From positions 62,001 through 126,000 of the forward strand of contig NZ_JAESND010000004.1 in the NCBI RefSeq assembly GCF_016865585.1: DNA of 64,000 nucleotides, in the 5' to 3' direction. Each line of letters starts with the position of its first letter. Within the stretch, counting starts at the first letter, position 1. Below, in pieces: positions 35,344 to 46,417 of the stretch. This DNA is from Jeongeupia naejangsanensis (GTDB taxonomy: Bacteria; Pseudomonadota; Gammaproteobacteria; Burkholderiales; Chitinibacteraceae). Below the pieces are notes generated by a model. It was given only the letters and a program-made list of their open reading frames with translations, searched no databases and was not told the DNA's origin. The translations under genes and the position numbers were made by a program.

Positions 35344-37188
35344 ATGAACTTGTCATCTTTCCGCAATGCACCGGTTCTAGACTGGGCCGATCTTTCCCTT
35401 GCAGAACCCGCCATGTCCGATGGTCGCGACATCCTGCGCGGTGATCTCGACCAGATCATCGCCCAGGGACGACTCAATGCGCTGTTCCAGCCGATCGCAT
35501 CGATGCGTGACGGCGAAGCTTTCGGGTATGAAGGACTGGTGCGCGGTCCGTCGACGAGCTTTCTGCATTCGCCGATCAATCTGTTCCGCGTCGCCGAGGA
35601 GTGCGGCCTGCTGGCGCAGCTCGATTTTGCCTGCCGCCGCACCATCGTCGCGGCCTTCGTGCGCGAACGGCTGCCGGGCAAGCTGTTCCTCAACGTCTGC
35701 CCGGCAACGCTGATCCACCCCGATTTCCGCCCCGGTGCGACGCTGGAAATCCTTCGTGACGTCGGCCTGTCGCCGCAGCGGGTGGTGATCGAGCTGACCG
35801 AAACCCAGCCGACCCATGACTACGACCTGCTGAAAGAAGCGCTGCTGCATTACCGCGAAATGGGCTTTCGCATCGCCATCGACGATCTGGGCGAGGGTTT
35901 CTCGGGCTTGCGGCTGTGGTCCGAGTTGAAGCCCGAATACGTCAAGATCGACAAGTACTTCATCCAGGGGCTGACGCAGGATGCGCAGAAGCGCCAGTTC
36001 GTCCGCTCGATCCACCACATTGCCCTGAACACCGGGACCCGGGTCGTCGCCGAGGGCATCGAAACCCCCGAAGAGCTGGATGTCGTGCGCCGCATCGGCA
36101 TTTCGCTGGCGCAGGGGTATCTGATCGGCCGGCCGCAGCCGAATCCGCCGCAAAGACTGGCGCTGGAGTTCGATGGTGTCGAGCGGCCGCAGCTCGGCAG
36201 CGGTCGTCAGGGCAGTGCCGGCGATCTGCTGGTCGACGTGCCCAAGGTATCCCCGGACGAGCCGGCCAAGGCCATTTACCGGCGTTTTGCCGATGATGCG
36301 ACGCTGTACGCGCTGCCGGTGGTCGACGGCATGCGGCCGGTCGGCCTGCTCAAGCGTCACGAGGTGCTCGAGCTGTTCGCCCGGCCGTTTACGCCGGAGC
36401 TGTTCGGCAACCGGCCGTGCAGCGTGCTGATGGACCGCAGCCCGCTGATCGTCGAGGCGTCGACCAGCCTGCAGGAGCTGTCGCAGCTGGTCACGGCGGC
36501 CGAGCGCCGCTATCTGGCCGACGGTTTCATCGTGACCTCGCAGACGCACTATCTCGGCATGGGGACCGGCCATGACCTGATGCGGGCGATGACCGAACTG
36601 CAGGTCAGGGCGGCAAGGCATGCCAACCCCTTGACCTTGCTGCCGGGTAACGTGCCGATCCAGGAGCGGATCGAACGCTGGCTGGCGGAGCGGCTGCCGT
36701 TCACGGTCGCGTATTTCGACCTCGATCATTTCAAGCCGTACAACGATGTCTACGGCTACGCGCGCGGCGATGCGCTGATCCAGCTCTGCGGTGAAACGCT
36801 GCTGGCCTGCGCCGATCCGGTTCGCGACTTTGTCGGCCATATCGGCGGTGACGATTTTGTCGTGCTGTTCCGCTCCGACGACGCACAGTTGCGTTGCCAG
36901 AGCGCACTGATGCAGTTCGAGCAGGCCTTGCCGCGTCACTTCTCGGCCGAGCACATGGCGGCCGGCGGCTACAGTGCCGCCGACCGGCGCGGGATGATGC
37001 AGCGTTTTCCGCTGGTCAGCCTGTCGGCGGGGCTGGTCGACGTGGTCGCACGCGATTTCGCCAGCCACCACGAAGTGGCGGCGGCAGCGGCGAGTGCCAA
37101 ATCACTGGCCAAGCGCGATCCGGGGTCGACCCTGTTCGTTGAACGCCGCAGCGGCCCGCACGCGCCGTCCTGGTCGGTGGCAGCCTGA
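35344..37188 (+). CDS. EAL-CBS-GGDEF cyclic-di-GMP protein
   Basis: Cytoplasmic protein of 614 residues with three parts. An EAL domain (about 35-270) shows YEGLVRG (EGL for EAL), LNVCPATL, VIELTE, IAIDDLGEGFSG, VKIDK and VAEGIET, so the metal and substrate residues of an active phosphodiesterase are present. A CBS pair follows (about 295-425). The GGDEF domain (about 440-600) has FDLDHFKPYND and GGDDF, a form compatible with cyclase activity. Start is uncertain: GTG 35335 and ATG 35413 are alternatives. No membrane segment. The CBS domains suggest control by a nucleotide. Confidence 0.88.
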   Translation: MNLSSFRNAPVLDWADLSLAEPAMSDGRDILRGDLDQIIAQGRLNALFQPIASMRDGEAFGYEGLVRGPSTSFLHSPINLFRVAEECGLLAQLDFACRRTIVAAFVRERLPGKLFLNVCPATLIHPDFRPGATLEILRDVGLSPQRVVIELTETQPTHDYDLLKEALLHYREMGFRIAIDDLGEGFSGLRLWSELKPEYVKIDKYFIQGLTQDAQKRQFVRSIHHIALNTGTRVVAEGIETPEELDVVRRIGISLAQGYLIGRPQPNPPQRLALEFDGVERPQLGSGRQGSAGDLLVDVPKVSPDEPAKAIYRRFADDATLYALPVVDGMRPVGLLKRHEVLELFARPFTPELFGNRPCSVLMDRSPLIVEASTSLQELSQLVTAAERRYLADGFIVTSQTHYLGMGTGHDLMRAMTELQVRAARHANPLTLLPGNVPIQERIERWLAERLPFTVAYFDLDHFKPYNDVYGYARGDALIQLCGETLLACADPVRDFVGHIGGDDFVVLFRSDDAQLRCQSALMQFEQALPRHFSAEHMAAGGYSAADRRGMMQRFPLVSLSAGLVDVVARDFASHHEVAAAAASAKSLAKRDPGSTLFVERRSGPHAPSWSVAA

Positions 37189-37363
37189 GGCGGAGGACGC
37201 CATCCGGCGGCGGGCTCCCATCGTGGTTCGACCGATTGTTCTTGTTGCCGGGGTGCTGCACGGGCTTCAGGTTTTTGTGTACGAGGCGGCGCACTGGCCA
37301 CCCGTCTCCGGACCTGCCGGGGGAGAGGAGCCGGCCAGCCGCGGGGGCTGACCGGTTACAGCG

Positions 37364-38482
37364 TCAGGCCGTTTCGCCGGCGGTATGCGCGCCGTAGATG
37401 GCTTCCAGCAGTGCATCGGTGCCCAGTTCCTGACTGGCAAAACGCAGCAGCGGCGCAAGCTGCGCCAGCAGGGCCGGCAGGTGCGGGCGGACATCGTCGT
37501 GATCGCCATGTGCCAGCAGGCCGATCGCGTCGGCCAGCGCCAGCGTGCTTGGTGCGCGTCGTTGTGGCAGCGTGATCCGGTTTTCGCCCGGAGCGGCGTC
37601 GAGGCGGGCGATGGCGGCCTCGAACAGTGCGTGCGCGTCCGAGCAGTCGTCATGCACGGTGTTGGCGATTGCCAGGCTGGCGGTCAGGCTCAGCTGTTCG
37701 CCCCGGAAATTGACCCGCGCTGCCGCGACCGTCTGGCACAGGCGCTCGGCAAGTACCTTGGCCTGATCCAGCGTCGTGCCCGGCGACAGCACGGCAAAGC
37801 GGCCGGCGTCGATATGGGCCAGCGTGTCCTCGCGGCGCAGCTTGGCCGTCAGGTGCTTGGTGAATACGCCGAGCAACTGTTCGGCGAGCCGGGGGCCGAC
37901 GTGGGCAGCAAGCGTGTCGAAACGGTCGAGTTGCAGCAGCAGCATCGATACTTCGGTGCCGTGGCGATGCGCGTAGGCGAGCGCCTGCTCGGTCTGCAGC
38001 GACAGCAGATGCGGGCTGCCGGCGCCGGTGTTGTCGTGCGTCGCGGTCTGTGCCTGCTGCAGTCGCGCGGCGTCGAGCGCGCGCTGGCGCTCGGCCAGTT
38101 CGATGTTGGCATGGACGCGCGCGAGCATTTCGCTGCGGTCGGTCGACTTGGTGATGAAGTCGTTGGCACCGTGGGCGACGCACTTTTCGCGCGTGGCCTC
38201 GTCTTCCTCGCCCGAAACGATGATGACCGGCAGCTGCTTCAGCCGGACGTCGTTGCAGGCGCGCAGCCGGTCGAGCAGGCCGATGCCGTCGAGTTCGGGC
38301 ATCGACAGGTCGGAGATCAGCAGCTGGATCGATTCATCCTGCTGCAGGCGTCGCCAGCCGGCTTCGCCATCCCCTTCCTCGATGACGTCGTAGACGTCGG
38401 CCAGGTGTTTCCTGACTGTGGCACGGACGATGCGCGAGTCATCGACGATCAACAGGCGGGGCAGGGGGGAATCGGACGACAT
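37364..38482 (-). CDS. Response regulator with degenerate GGDEF domain
   Basis: Protein of 372 residues. Residues 8-125 are a receiver domain with the acidic pair in LLIVDDSR, phosphoacceptor Asp58 (LISDLSMPELDG) and Lys112. A coiled-coil linker leads to a GGDEF-like domain whose signature is DAGRF, so cyclase activity is very unlikely; it may bind nucleotides or partners. An extra C-terminal helical region of about 65 residues follows. No histidine kinase is adjacent. It is convergent with the EAL-CBS-GGDEF gene, so both probably belong to the same signalling network. Confidence 0.85.
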   Translation of the reverse strand: MSSDSPLPRLLIVDDSRIVRATVRKHLADVYDVIEEGDGEAGWRRLQQDESIQLLISDLSMPELDGIGLLDRLRACNDVRLKQLPVIIVSGEEDEATREKCVAHGANDFITKSTDRSEMLARVHANIELAERQRALDAARLQQAQTATHDNTGAGSPHLLSLQTEQALAYAHRHGTEVSMLLLQLDRFDTLAAHVGPRLAEQLLGVFTKHLTAKLRREDTLAHIDAGRFAVLSPGTTLDQAKVLAERLCQTVAAARVNFRGEQLSLTASLAIANTVHDDCSDAHALFEAAIARLDAAPGENRITLPQRRAPSTLALADAIGLLAHGDHDDVRPHLPALLAQLAPLLRFASQELGTDALLEAIYGAHTAGETA

Positions 38483-38744
38483 GAAGAACCTCGTTGTTAC
38501 AGGCTGGCCGTCAGCCTAGCACAGCCCTGCTGCCGATTGCCCTGCCGCGCACGACATTGGATGCACGACCGGACAACTGCGGCATGCTGACCACAGGCCG
38601 GGGTGCTTTTGATAACGCGACCGGGCGGGGCTGCAGCATGTTTCGGTCATATTGTTGTGTAAATAAACCACTTGGCTGCCGCCGGCGAATCGCCAAGAAT
38701 CGCGGCGAGGCAGCAATGCTGTCATATCTGACGAGGTAAACACC

Positions 38745-39152
38745 ATGAACAAATCGATCCGCTCCCTTTTCCTTGCCACTGCCATGCTGCTGCCGGTCTC
38801 GGCCGCATTCGCCGCGGATGCGTCGGCACCGGCCGACAGCGCGACGCTGGCTTCAGTGCTCAAACTGACGTCGGCGCAGCAGGAAAAAATCCAGGCGATT
38901 CGTGACGCCGAGCAGAAGCAGATCGCTGCGATTGATACCAGCAAGATCAAGCCGGGTGTCTTTCAGGCCATGATCAAGTCGGGCCAGTGGGACGAGGCGC
39001 AGGCGAAGCAGCGCATCGAGGCCGTGGGGGATGTCGACAATCAGGTGACCTACATCCGGGCCAAGGCGCTGTTCGACATCAGCCGGATTCTGACCGCCGA
39101 GCAGCGGCAGCATTTTCAGTCGCTGTTTGCCAAGGAACTGGCGGCGGATTGA
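38745..39152 (+). CDS. Spy/CpxP-like periplasmic protein
   Basis: Exported helical protein of 135 residues. The signal peptide ends at AAFA-ADAS. The mature part, VLKLTSAQQEKIQAIRDAEQ then ILTAEQRQHFQSLF, has the LTxxQ repeats of the LTXXQ/Spy/CpxP group, which act as periplasmic chaperones or modulate envelope stress. GAGG lies about ten bases before the ATG. It stands alone between two divergent or convergent genes, with 262 bases of upstream sequence that probably hold its promoter. Family call is by pattern; a specific role is not shown. Confidence 0.7.
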   Translation: MNKSIRSLFLATAMLLPVSAAFAADASAPADSATLASVLKLTSAQQEKIQAIRDAEQKQIAAIDTSKIKPGVFQAMIKSGQWDEAQAKQRIEAVGDVDNQVTYIRAKALFDISRILTAEQRQHFQSLFAKELAAD

Positions 39153-39231
39153 GTTTGGCCTGTCCCCGGGAGGCGGCCGGAAGCCGCCGCCCGGAGGCTT
39201 GGATTGAAACGGGTGCCGTGATCAGTCGGAC

Positions 39232-40413
39232 TCAGCGGCCGTAGGCATAGCCGAGGCCTTCGGTCGTGGCGATCTCGGCGGCCGTCTGATGCGTACGGCC
39301 CGGAAACACCGTGTGCTGCACGGTCAGCTGCTTGCTGTTCAGCGTTGCAGCAAAACGTGCCGTGTCCTCGAGATAGGGGCTGTCTTCGAGTTCACCCATG
39401 CTCAGGAACACCCGCTGTGCACCACGGTACTGCTCGCTTGGCGCTGCTTCGGCCTCGCCGGAGAGCAGGTAGTCGTGGTACCAGAGCGCCGGGCTGTTGA
39501 TCAGGTAGTGGCCGAACAGCGGCGCGTCGTGGACCAGGGCATGGCTGGCGAGCAGCCCGCTCAGCGAGGTGCCGTGGAGGCCGCGTTGTGCCGGCAGCGT
39601 CAGATAGCGTGTCTCGATTCGCGGCACCAGTTCGTGCTTGAGGAAGGCGAGGAAGTTCGGGCCACCCCCGGTAATGCGCAGCGCCGGATCGGTGTTGCCG
39701 AGGTAGTCCTCTTCGGGTTGCCAGTAGGTCGGCGTGTAATCGCGTTCGCGGCGCAGCCAGCACGCCGGTTCGGGGTCGGCGCAGCCGATGCCGACAACGA
39801 TGAAAGGCCTCAGCTTGCCGGCATCGTGCAGATCCTTGAACTGCTGCCTGAATGTGTCGGCGACGAGGAACCAGTCCAGCACGTACAGCACCGGATACGC
39901 CTGATCGGGCTGGAAACCGTCCGGCAGCATCACTTCGATCGGGTAGTCGGTGCCCGCGGTATCAGGGCCGAACGTCAGCGCTTGCACGTGTTGCGACGTC
40001 AGGCTGAACGTGTACTGCCCGATGTAGTTGCAGCTGCCGAGATCACGCCAGACCGCGCGGTTTTCAGCCGTTTCGGGGGCATGGCCCCGGGTCCACCAGT
40101 TGGCCAGGTAGTTGCGGCCGTGACGGCTGACCACCGCGTTGCCGTTGTAGGCGGTCTGGTCGCGCCAGACGTCGCCGCACGCCAGCGGCGGTTGTGCAGG
40201 GTCCAGCACCAGCCAGGGCTGGCCGCCGCCGAGCGGACCGGCGTGTTGCTGTGGCGGCTGTCCCTTCGTCCACCACTGGGCACGGTAGTCGGTGCCGGCG
40301 ACGGTAACCGTGTCGCCGGCGTTGTAGACCTGATCGGGTTGCCATGCCGGCGCGGCCGAAAGCCAGGCGCTGGTGAACAGGGAGAGGGTGGCGGCGGCCC
40401 AGGCGGTTTGCAT
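39232..40413 (-). CDS. Secreted esterase with two chitin-binding (CBM5/12-type) modules
   Basis: Exported alpha/beta-hydrolase of 393 residues. After a signal peptide (cleavage near SAAPAW) come two carbohydrate-binding modules of the CBM5/12 type: WQPDQVYNAGDTVTV..WWTKGQPP (about 23-55) and VWRDQTAYNGNAVV..WWTRGHAP (about 80-112). Residues 130-393 are a D-like esterase domain (YPIEVMLPDGFQPDQAYPVL) with nucleophile Ser283 in HGTSLSG, where the last Gly of GTSLGG is Ser, and a His in FPGRTHQ. ATG 40413 has GGA upstream. It may remove acyl groups from chitin or associated polymers; substrate unproven. Confidence 0.82.
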   Translation of the reverse strand: MQTAWAAATLSLFTSAWLSAAPAWQPDQVYNAGDTVTVAGTDYRAQWWTKGQPPQQHAGPLGGGQPWLVLDPAQPPLACGDVWRDQTAYNGNAVVSRHGRNYLANWWTRGHAPETAENRAVWRDLGSCNYIGQYTFSLTSQHVQALTFGPDTAGTDYPIEVMLPDGFQPDQAYPVLYVLDWFLVADTFRQQFKDLHDAGKLRPFIVVGIGCADPEPACWLRRERDYTPTYWQPEEDYLGNTDPALRITGGGPNFLAFLKHELVPRIETRYLTLPAQRGLHGTSLSGLLASHALVHDAPLFGHYLINSPALWYHDYLLSGEAEAAPSEQYRGAQRVFLSMGELEDSPYLEDTARFAATLNSKQLTVQHTVFPGRTHQTAAEIATTEGLGYAYGR

Positions 40414-40529
40414 CGGGGTTCCATCCGGTTGCGGGCTTGCGCACATGCGCACGCCGCATCATGCCAAATGCATGAAGCCGGATCGCCGGCGCCGGTCGGC
40501 GACGACCGGCCCCGGGAAGGCGCGCCGGT

Positions 40530-42548
<2,019 letters not shown>

Positions 42549-42705
42549 GATCGGTCTCGGGCGCGAATGCAATCGATTGTACGCGCCCGGCCCGCCGGCA
42601 TGCAGGGGCAAGCCGGGCTTCGGGCCAAACTTCCTTCCGTACGCAGGCGGTGCATCCGTCCAGGGGCAGGAAAGCCGGGTTATTGATGTTCAATGTCTAT
42701 GGTAT

Positions 42706-42722
42706 ATGCAACACAGTTGCAT
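42706..42722. promoter_or_regulatory. Operator-like palindrome 1 upstream of the TonB receptor
   Basis: Perfect inverted repeat ATGCAAC-ACA-GTTGCAT. It lies 206 bases before the receptor start, in the 379-base gap between divergent uvrB and the receptor. With the second copy 31 bases on, it looks like a regulator binding site; a zinc-uptake repressor is the natural candidate from the gene it precedes. Confidence 0.62.
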
Positions 42723-42736
42723 TTGTGAGATGCTTG

Positions 42737-42753
42737 ATGAAACTGAGTTGCAT
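42737..42753. promoter_or_regulatory. Operator-like palindrome 2 upstream of the TonB receptor
   Basis: Imperfect copy of site 1, ATGAAAC-TGA-GTTGCAT, with one changed base in the left arm. Centre-to-centre distance to site 1 is 31 bases, about three helical turns, so two dimers would bind the same face. The remaining sequence 42549-42927 shows no gene. Confidence 0.55.
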
Positions 42754-42927
42754 TTGAGGGCTCGGTTTGCACAGCTGTGCGCGTCTTGGCGGCTCCCCGG
42801 TTTTACCGGTTGCGTCTACTGCCCGGGGTGCCGGCCAACGCGTACAGACCCTCCCGCCGATTCCGAAAGCAGCCCCCGCCCCGGGCCGAGCCGCTTTCGG
42901 ATGCCATCCCGAAGTCATGGAGTTTTC

Positions 42928-45063
42928 ATGCTTGACCCTCACCGCCCGTTGCGGGCGCGCCCGCTGACGCCGCTGCTCGCGGCCTTTACCCTTGCGTTCT
43001 CGCCTGCCGCGCTGGCCGATGACCGGAAAACCGAGTCCACGCTTTCGCCGCTGGTGGTCACCGCCAATCCACTCGGCAGCGGCGACCTGGCCGTTCCGGT
43101 CACCCAGCTGGCCGGGGATGCGTTGCTGCTGCGTGACGCCGGCACGCTGGGCGAAGTACTGACCGGCCTGCCCGGCGTGGCGTCGACCTCGTTCGGCCCC
43201 GGCGCCAGCCGGCCGGTGATCCGCGGGCTCGACGGCGACCGTATCCTGCTGCTGCAGAACGGCACGGGGGCGCTGGATGCCTCGGCGCTGTCGTACGATC
43301 ACGCGGTCGCGCAGGATGTCGCCGTTGCCGAGCGCATCGAAATCGTCCGTGGCCCGGCCGCGCTGCTGTACGGCGGCAACGCCATCGGCGGCGTGGTCAA
43401 TACGCTCGACAACCGCATTCCGTCGGCGCAGGTCGATGGCGTGTCCGGCGCGGCGAGACTCGAGTACGGTGGCGCAGCCAACGAGCGCGTGGCCGGTGCC
43501 CGCGTCGATGCCGGCAACGGCGACTATGCCGTGCACGTCGATCTGTTCGGCCGCCGCAGCGATGACCTGCGCATCCCCGGCTATGCCTGGTCCGATCGCC
43601 AGCGTGCCGGGCAGGGCAGTTACCAGCCGCCACAGCATGAACACGGGCATGAAGAGGGCGAGCACGGGCACGAGGCGCCGGAACCCGAGTCGCCGTATGG
43701 CCGGCTGCCCAATAGCGACAGTCGTGCGCATGGTGGTGCCTTCGGCGTGTCGCGGACGTGGGACGACGGCCATCTGGGCTTCGCCTACAGCGGCTACCGC
43801 AGCAACTACGGTTCGGTGGCCGAAGAGGACGTCCGTCTGGACCTGAAGCAGGACCGGTTTTCGCTGGCGTTCGCCAAAAACGGACTGGCCGGCCCGTTCA
43901 CCGGCATCAAGGCCGATCTGGCCTACACCGATTACGACCATCAGGAACTGCACGGCAGCGAGGTCGGTACGACCTTCGGCAATCGCGGCTACGACGCGCG
44001 GATCGAAGGGCGCCATGCCGCCGTCGGCGCGCTGACCGGCGTCGTCGGTGTGCAGTTCGGCCAGACACGCTTCTCGGCGCTGGGCGAGGAAGCCTTCGTG
44101 CCCAATACCGAAACGCAAAAGATCGCGCTGTTCGTGCTCGAGCAGTGGCAGGCGGCGACAGCGCAGTTCAGCGTCGGTGGCCGTATCGATTACAGCAGCC
44201 TCAGCCCGAACGCCTCGGACAACCGGCGTTTCAAGAACAGCGAGTCGCGTTCGTTTACCGCCGGCTCCTTGTCGGCCGGCGTGGTGCAACCGCTGGCCGG
44301 CGGCTGGTCGCTCGCCGGCAATGCGGCGTACACCGAACGCGCGCCGAGCCAGTACGAGCTGTATGCCAACGGCGAGCACGTCGCCACCGGCACGTTCGAG
44401 CGTGGTGATCCGGATGCCGGCAAGGAAAAAGCCGGCTCGCTGGACGCGGCCCTGCGTTATCAGGCCGGCGCCGACCGGCTCTCGCTTGGTGGCTATTACA
44501 GCCACTTCGCCAATTTCATCGCCCTTGAACGTACCGGCCGCTGGTGCCATTCGCACGGCGATCACGACCACTGCGGCAAGGTGCAGCGCGAGGGCGAATC
44601 GCCGGAATACGCCTACGAGGGCGTGCCGGCCAAGCTGTACGGCTTCGAGCTCGACAGCAACTGGCGCGTGTACCAGCACGCAGCGCAATCGCTCGATCTG
44701 CAGCTATGGGGGGATGTCACGCGGGCCGAACAGCGCAATACCGGCGAGCCCCTGCCGCGCATTCCGCCGATGCGAGTGGCCGGGGCGATCGTCTACGGCT
44801 GGGGTGCGCTTTCGCTGCGGGCCGAGTTGCAGCATGCGGCCGAGCAGGACCGCGTACCTCGCAACGACACGCCCAGCGACGCCTACACCGTGGCCAACGT
44901 AGCGCTCAGCTACCGTGTCCGCCATGGCGCGACGGACTGGACGGCCTATCTGCGCGGCGACAATCTGGGCAACGAGGAAATCCGCTACGCCAGTTCGCTG
45001 ACCCGCGATATCGCCCCGCAGGGCCGCCGCAGCGCCAGAGCAGGGCTGGCCGTGCAATTCTGA
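42928..45063 (+). CDS. TonB-dependent outer-membrane receptor, ZnuD-like
   Basis: Outer-membrane receptor of 711 residues. The signal peptide ends at PAALA-DDR. The plug domain (about 35-165) has VVTANPLG near the TonB box and PGVASTSFGPGASRPVIRGL; a 22-strand barrel follows and ends in the terminal Phe (LAVQF). A loop near residue 235 is rich in His and Glu (QHEHGHEEGEHGHE), and another reads CHSHGDHDHC; such His/Cys loops mark zinc receptors like ZnuD. Other metals, such as nickel or cobalt, remain possible. ATG 42928 has GGAG upstream. Confidence 0.85.
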   Translation: MLDPHRPLRARPLTPLLAAFTLAFSPAALADDRKTESTLSPLVVTANPLGSGDLAVPVTQLAGDALLLRDAGTLGEVLTGLPGVASTSFGPGASRPVIRGLDGDRILLLQNGTGALDASALSYDHAVAQDVAVAERIEIVRGPAALLYGGNAIGGVVNTLDNRIPSAQVDGVSGAARLEYGGAANERVAGARVDAGNGDYAVHVDLFGRRSDDLRIPGYAWSDRQRAGQGSYQPPQHEHGHEEGEHGHEAPEPESPYGRLPNSDSRAHGGAFGVSRTWDDGHLGFAYSGYRSNYGSVAEEDVRLDLKQDRFSLAFAKNGLAGPFTGIKADLAYTDYDHQELHGSEVGTTFGNRGYDARIEGRHAAVGALTGVVGVQFGQTRFSALGEEAFVPNTETQKIALFVLEQWQAATAQFSVGGRIDYSSLSPNASDNRRFKNSESRSFTAGSLSAGVVQPLAGGWSLAGNAAYTERAPSQYELYANGEHVATGTFERGDPDAGKEKAGSLDAALRYQAGADRLSLGGYYSHFANFIALERTGRWCHSHGDHDHCGKVQREGESPEYAYEGVPAKLYGFELDSNWRVYQHAAQSLDLQLWGDVTRAEQRNTGEPLPRIPPMRVAGAIVYGWGALSLRAELQHAAEQDRVPRNDTPSDAYTVANVALSYRVRHGATDWTAYLRGDNLGNEEIRYASSLTRDIAPQGRRSARAGLAVQF

Positions 45064-45088
45064 GTACCTGCCAGCCGGATTTTTCCGG

Positions 45089-45125
45089 CCGGACCGCAAT
45101 CCTCCGTTGGCGGATTGCGGTCCGG
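45089..45125 (+). terminator. Inverted repeat after TonB receptor
   Basis: Fourteen-base stem CCGGACCGCAATCC / GGATTGCGGTCCGG with a nine-base loop, 26 bases after the receptor stop. No T run follows, so it may be a Rho-type or weak terminator. Confidence 0.5.
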
Positions 45126-45128
45126 CGC

Positions 45129-45180
45129 GAAGGGCTGGAACAGCGCGCGCGGCGAGCTCGGAAATTCGACGAACAGGGTG
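45129..45180 (-). pseudogene. Relic fragment of uvrB 5' end
   Basis: The segment begins with GAAGGGCTGGAACAGC, identical to 42501-42516 in uvrB, and stays similar through CTCGGAAATTCGACGAACA. Read on the minus strand it encodes LFVEFPSSPRALFQPFAPD, against [21 protein letters not shown] at the UvrB start, with the initiator ATG changed to CTG. It is not a functional gene. The same orientation and the position on the other side of the receptor gene point to a duplication in which the receptor gene lies between the copies. Confidence 0.75.
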
Positions 45181-45271
45181 ATCCGGTCGAGAGACGGTGA
45201 CGGGGAAAAGGAATTTATCCCGCGGACCCGCCTCCTACTTGATCCATGCTACTCGATCCGGGTGTGTCGCG

Positions 45272-46417
45272 ATGAGCCTGCCTCCGTTCCAGTCTGCCGG
45301 GTTGCTGACCCTGGGAATCGAACTCGAGCTGATGCTGCTCGACCCCCAGACGCTCGAGCTGAGCGCCGGTGCGCTGAACCTGCTCGACCTGATGCGCATG
45401 CACGCCGACAAGCGCTTCTTTTTCTGTCCCGAAATCACCCAGACGATGATCGAGTACAACAGCGGCGTGCACGGCCGCTGGCACGAACTGCTCGACGAAT
45501 TGCGGGCGATGCGCCGCTACCTGCTGCCGCTGGCCGACGAGTGCGGCCTTCGCATCAGCGGTGGCGGCACGCATGCCTTCCGCTACTGGAATGACCAGGA
45601 GTTTTTCCCGAAGGAGCGCTACCTCGACCTCGGGGAGAAATACGGCTACCTGAGCAAACAGTTCACCGTATTCGGCATGCATGTTCACATCGGTGTTGGT
45701 GGTGACGGAGACCGGGCGATCGAGCTGATCCGCTCGGTGTCGCCATGGATTCCGCTGCTGATCGCACTGTCGGTCGCGTCGCCGTTTCAGGACGGCTTCG
45801 ACACCGGCTTCGCCTGTTCGCGACTGCACAGCCTGACATCGTTTCCGTACGCCGGCGCGATGCCGCCTTTCGCCGACTGGGCCGAGTGCCGCGACTACGT
45901 CGACGGGCTGACCGGGCTGGGCATCGTCGGCAGCATCAAGGACTTCTACTGGGACATCCGCCCCAAATCCGAGTTCGGCACGGTCGAGTTCAGGATCTTC
46001 GACACGCCGCTGACAGTCGAAATCGCTGCCGGGCTGGCCGGGCTGGTGCAACTGCTGTGTGCCTACTATCTGGCCCGGCCGGCGCCGTCACCGGTTTACG
46101 ACGTCTACCCGTACAACCGCTTCCAGGCTTGCCGCTATGGGCTGGCCGGCGACATGGTCGACCCGTGGACCGGCGTGCGCGCCGGTTATCTCGACATGGC
46201 GAAGCAACTACTCGACCGGCTGACGCCGCTGGCCCGCGAGTTCGATGCCGGCAAGGTGCTGCACGTTTACCGCGAGAAGCTCGAACCGGGGCTGAGCCAG
46301 GCCGACCACCAGCGCGTCGTTGCGGCTGATGGCGGCCTGTCGCGGTTGATGCGCTGGCAGGCCGACTGCTTTGCTTCCGGCGCCGTCGCGTCGGATGGCG
46401 CGGCTCAGACCCGGTAA
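45272..46417 (+). CDS. Carboxylate-amine ligase, YbdK / glutamate-cysteine ligase 2 family
   Basis: ATP-grasp-like GCS2 family enzyme of 381 residues. Visible are [11 protein letters not shown] near the N-terminus, [14 protein letters not shown], the metal-site region FGMHVHIGV and [15 protein letters not shown], all conserved in YbdK, which has weak glutamate-cysteine ligase activity in E. coli. ATG 45272 is chosen by family start ([17 protein letters not shown]); a longer frame runs over the uvrB relic. Its 3' end overlaps the convergent chemoreceptor gene by 13 bases. True substrate unknown. Confidence 0.85.
   Translation: MSLPPFQSAGLLTLGIELELMLLDPQTLELSAGALNLLDLMRMHADKRFFFCPEITQTMIEYNSGVHGRWHELLDELRAMRRYLLPLADECGLRISGGGTHAFRYWNDQEFFPKERYLDLGEKYGYLSKQFTVFGMHVHIGVGGDGDRAIELIRSVSPWIPLLIALSVASPFQDGFDTGFACSRLHSLTSFPYAGAMPPFADWAECRDYVDGLTGLGIVGSIKDFYWDIRPKSEFGTVEFRIFDTPLTVEIAAGLAGLVQLLCAYYLARPAPSPVYDVYPYNRFQACRYGLAGDMVDPWTGVRAGYLDMAKQLLDRLTPLAREFDAGKVLHVYREKLEPGLSQADHQRVVAADGGLSRLMRWQADCFASGAVASDGAAQTR

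Noticed and set aside
42549-42600. Possible LexA box upstream of uvrB
   Set aside because: Only the palindrome CAATCGATTG is present, not CTGT-N8-ACAG, so SOS control cannot be claimed.
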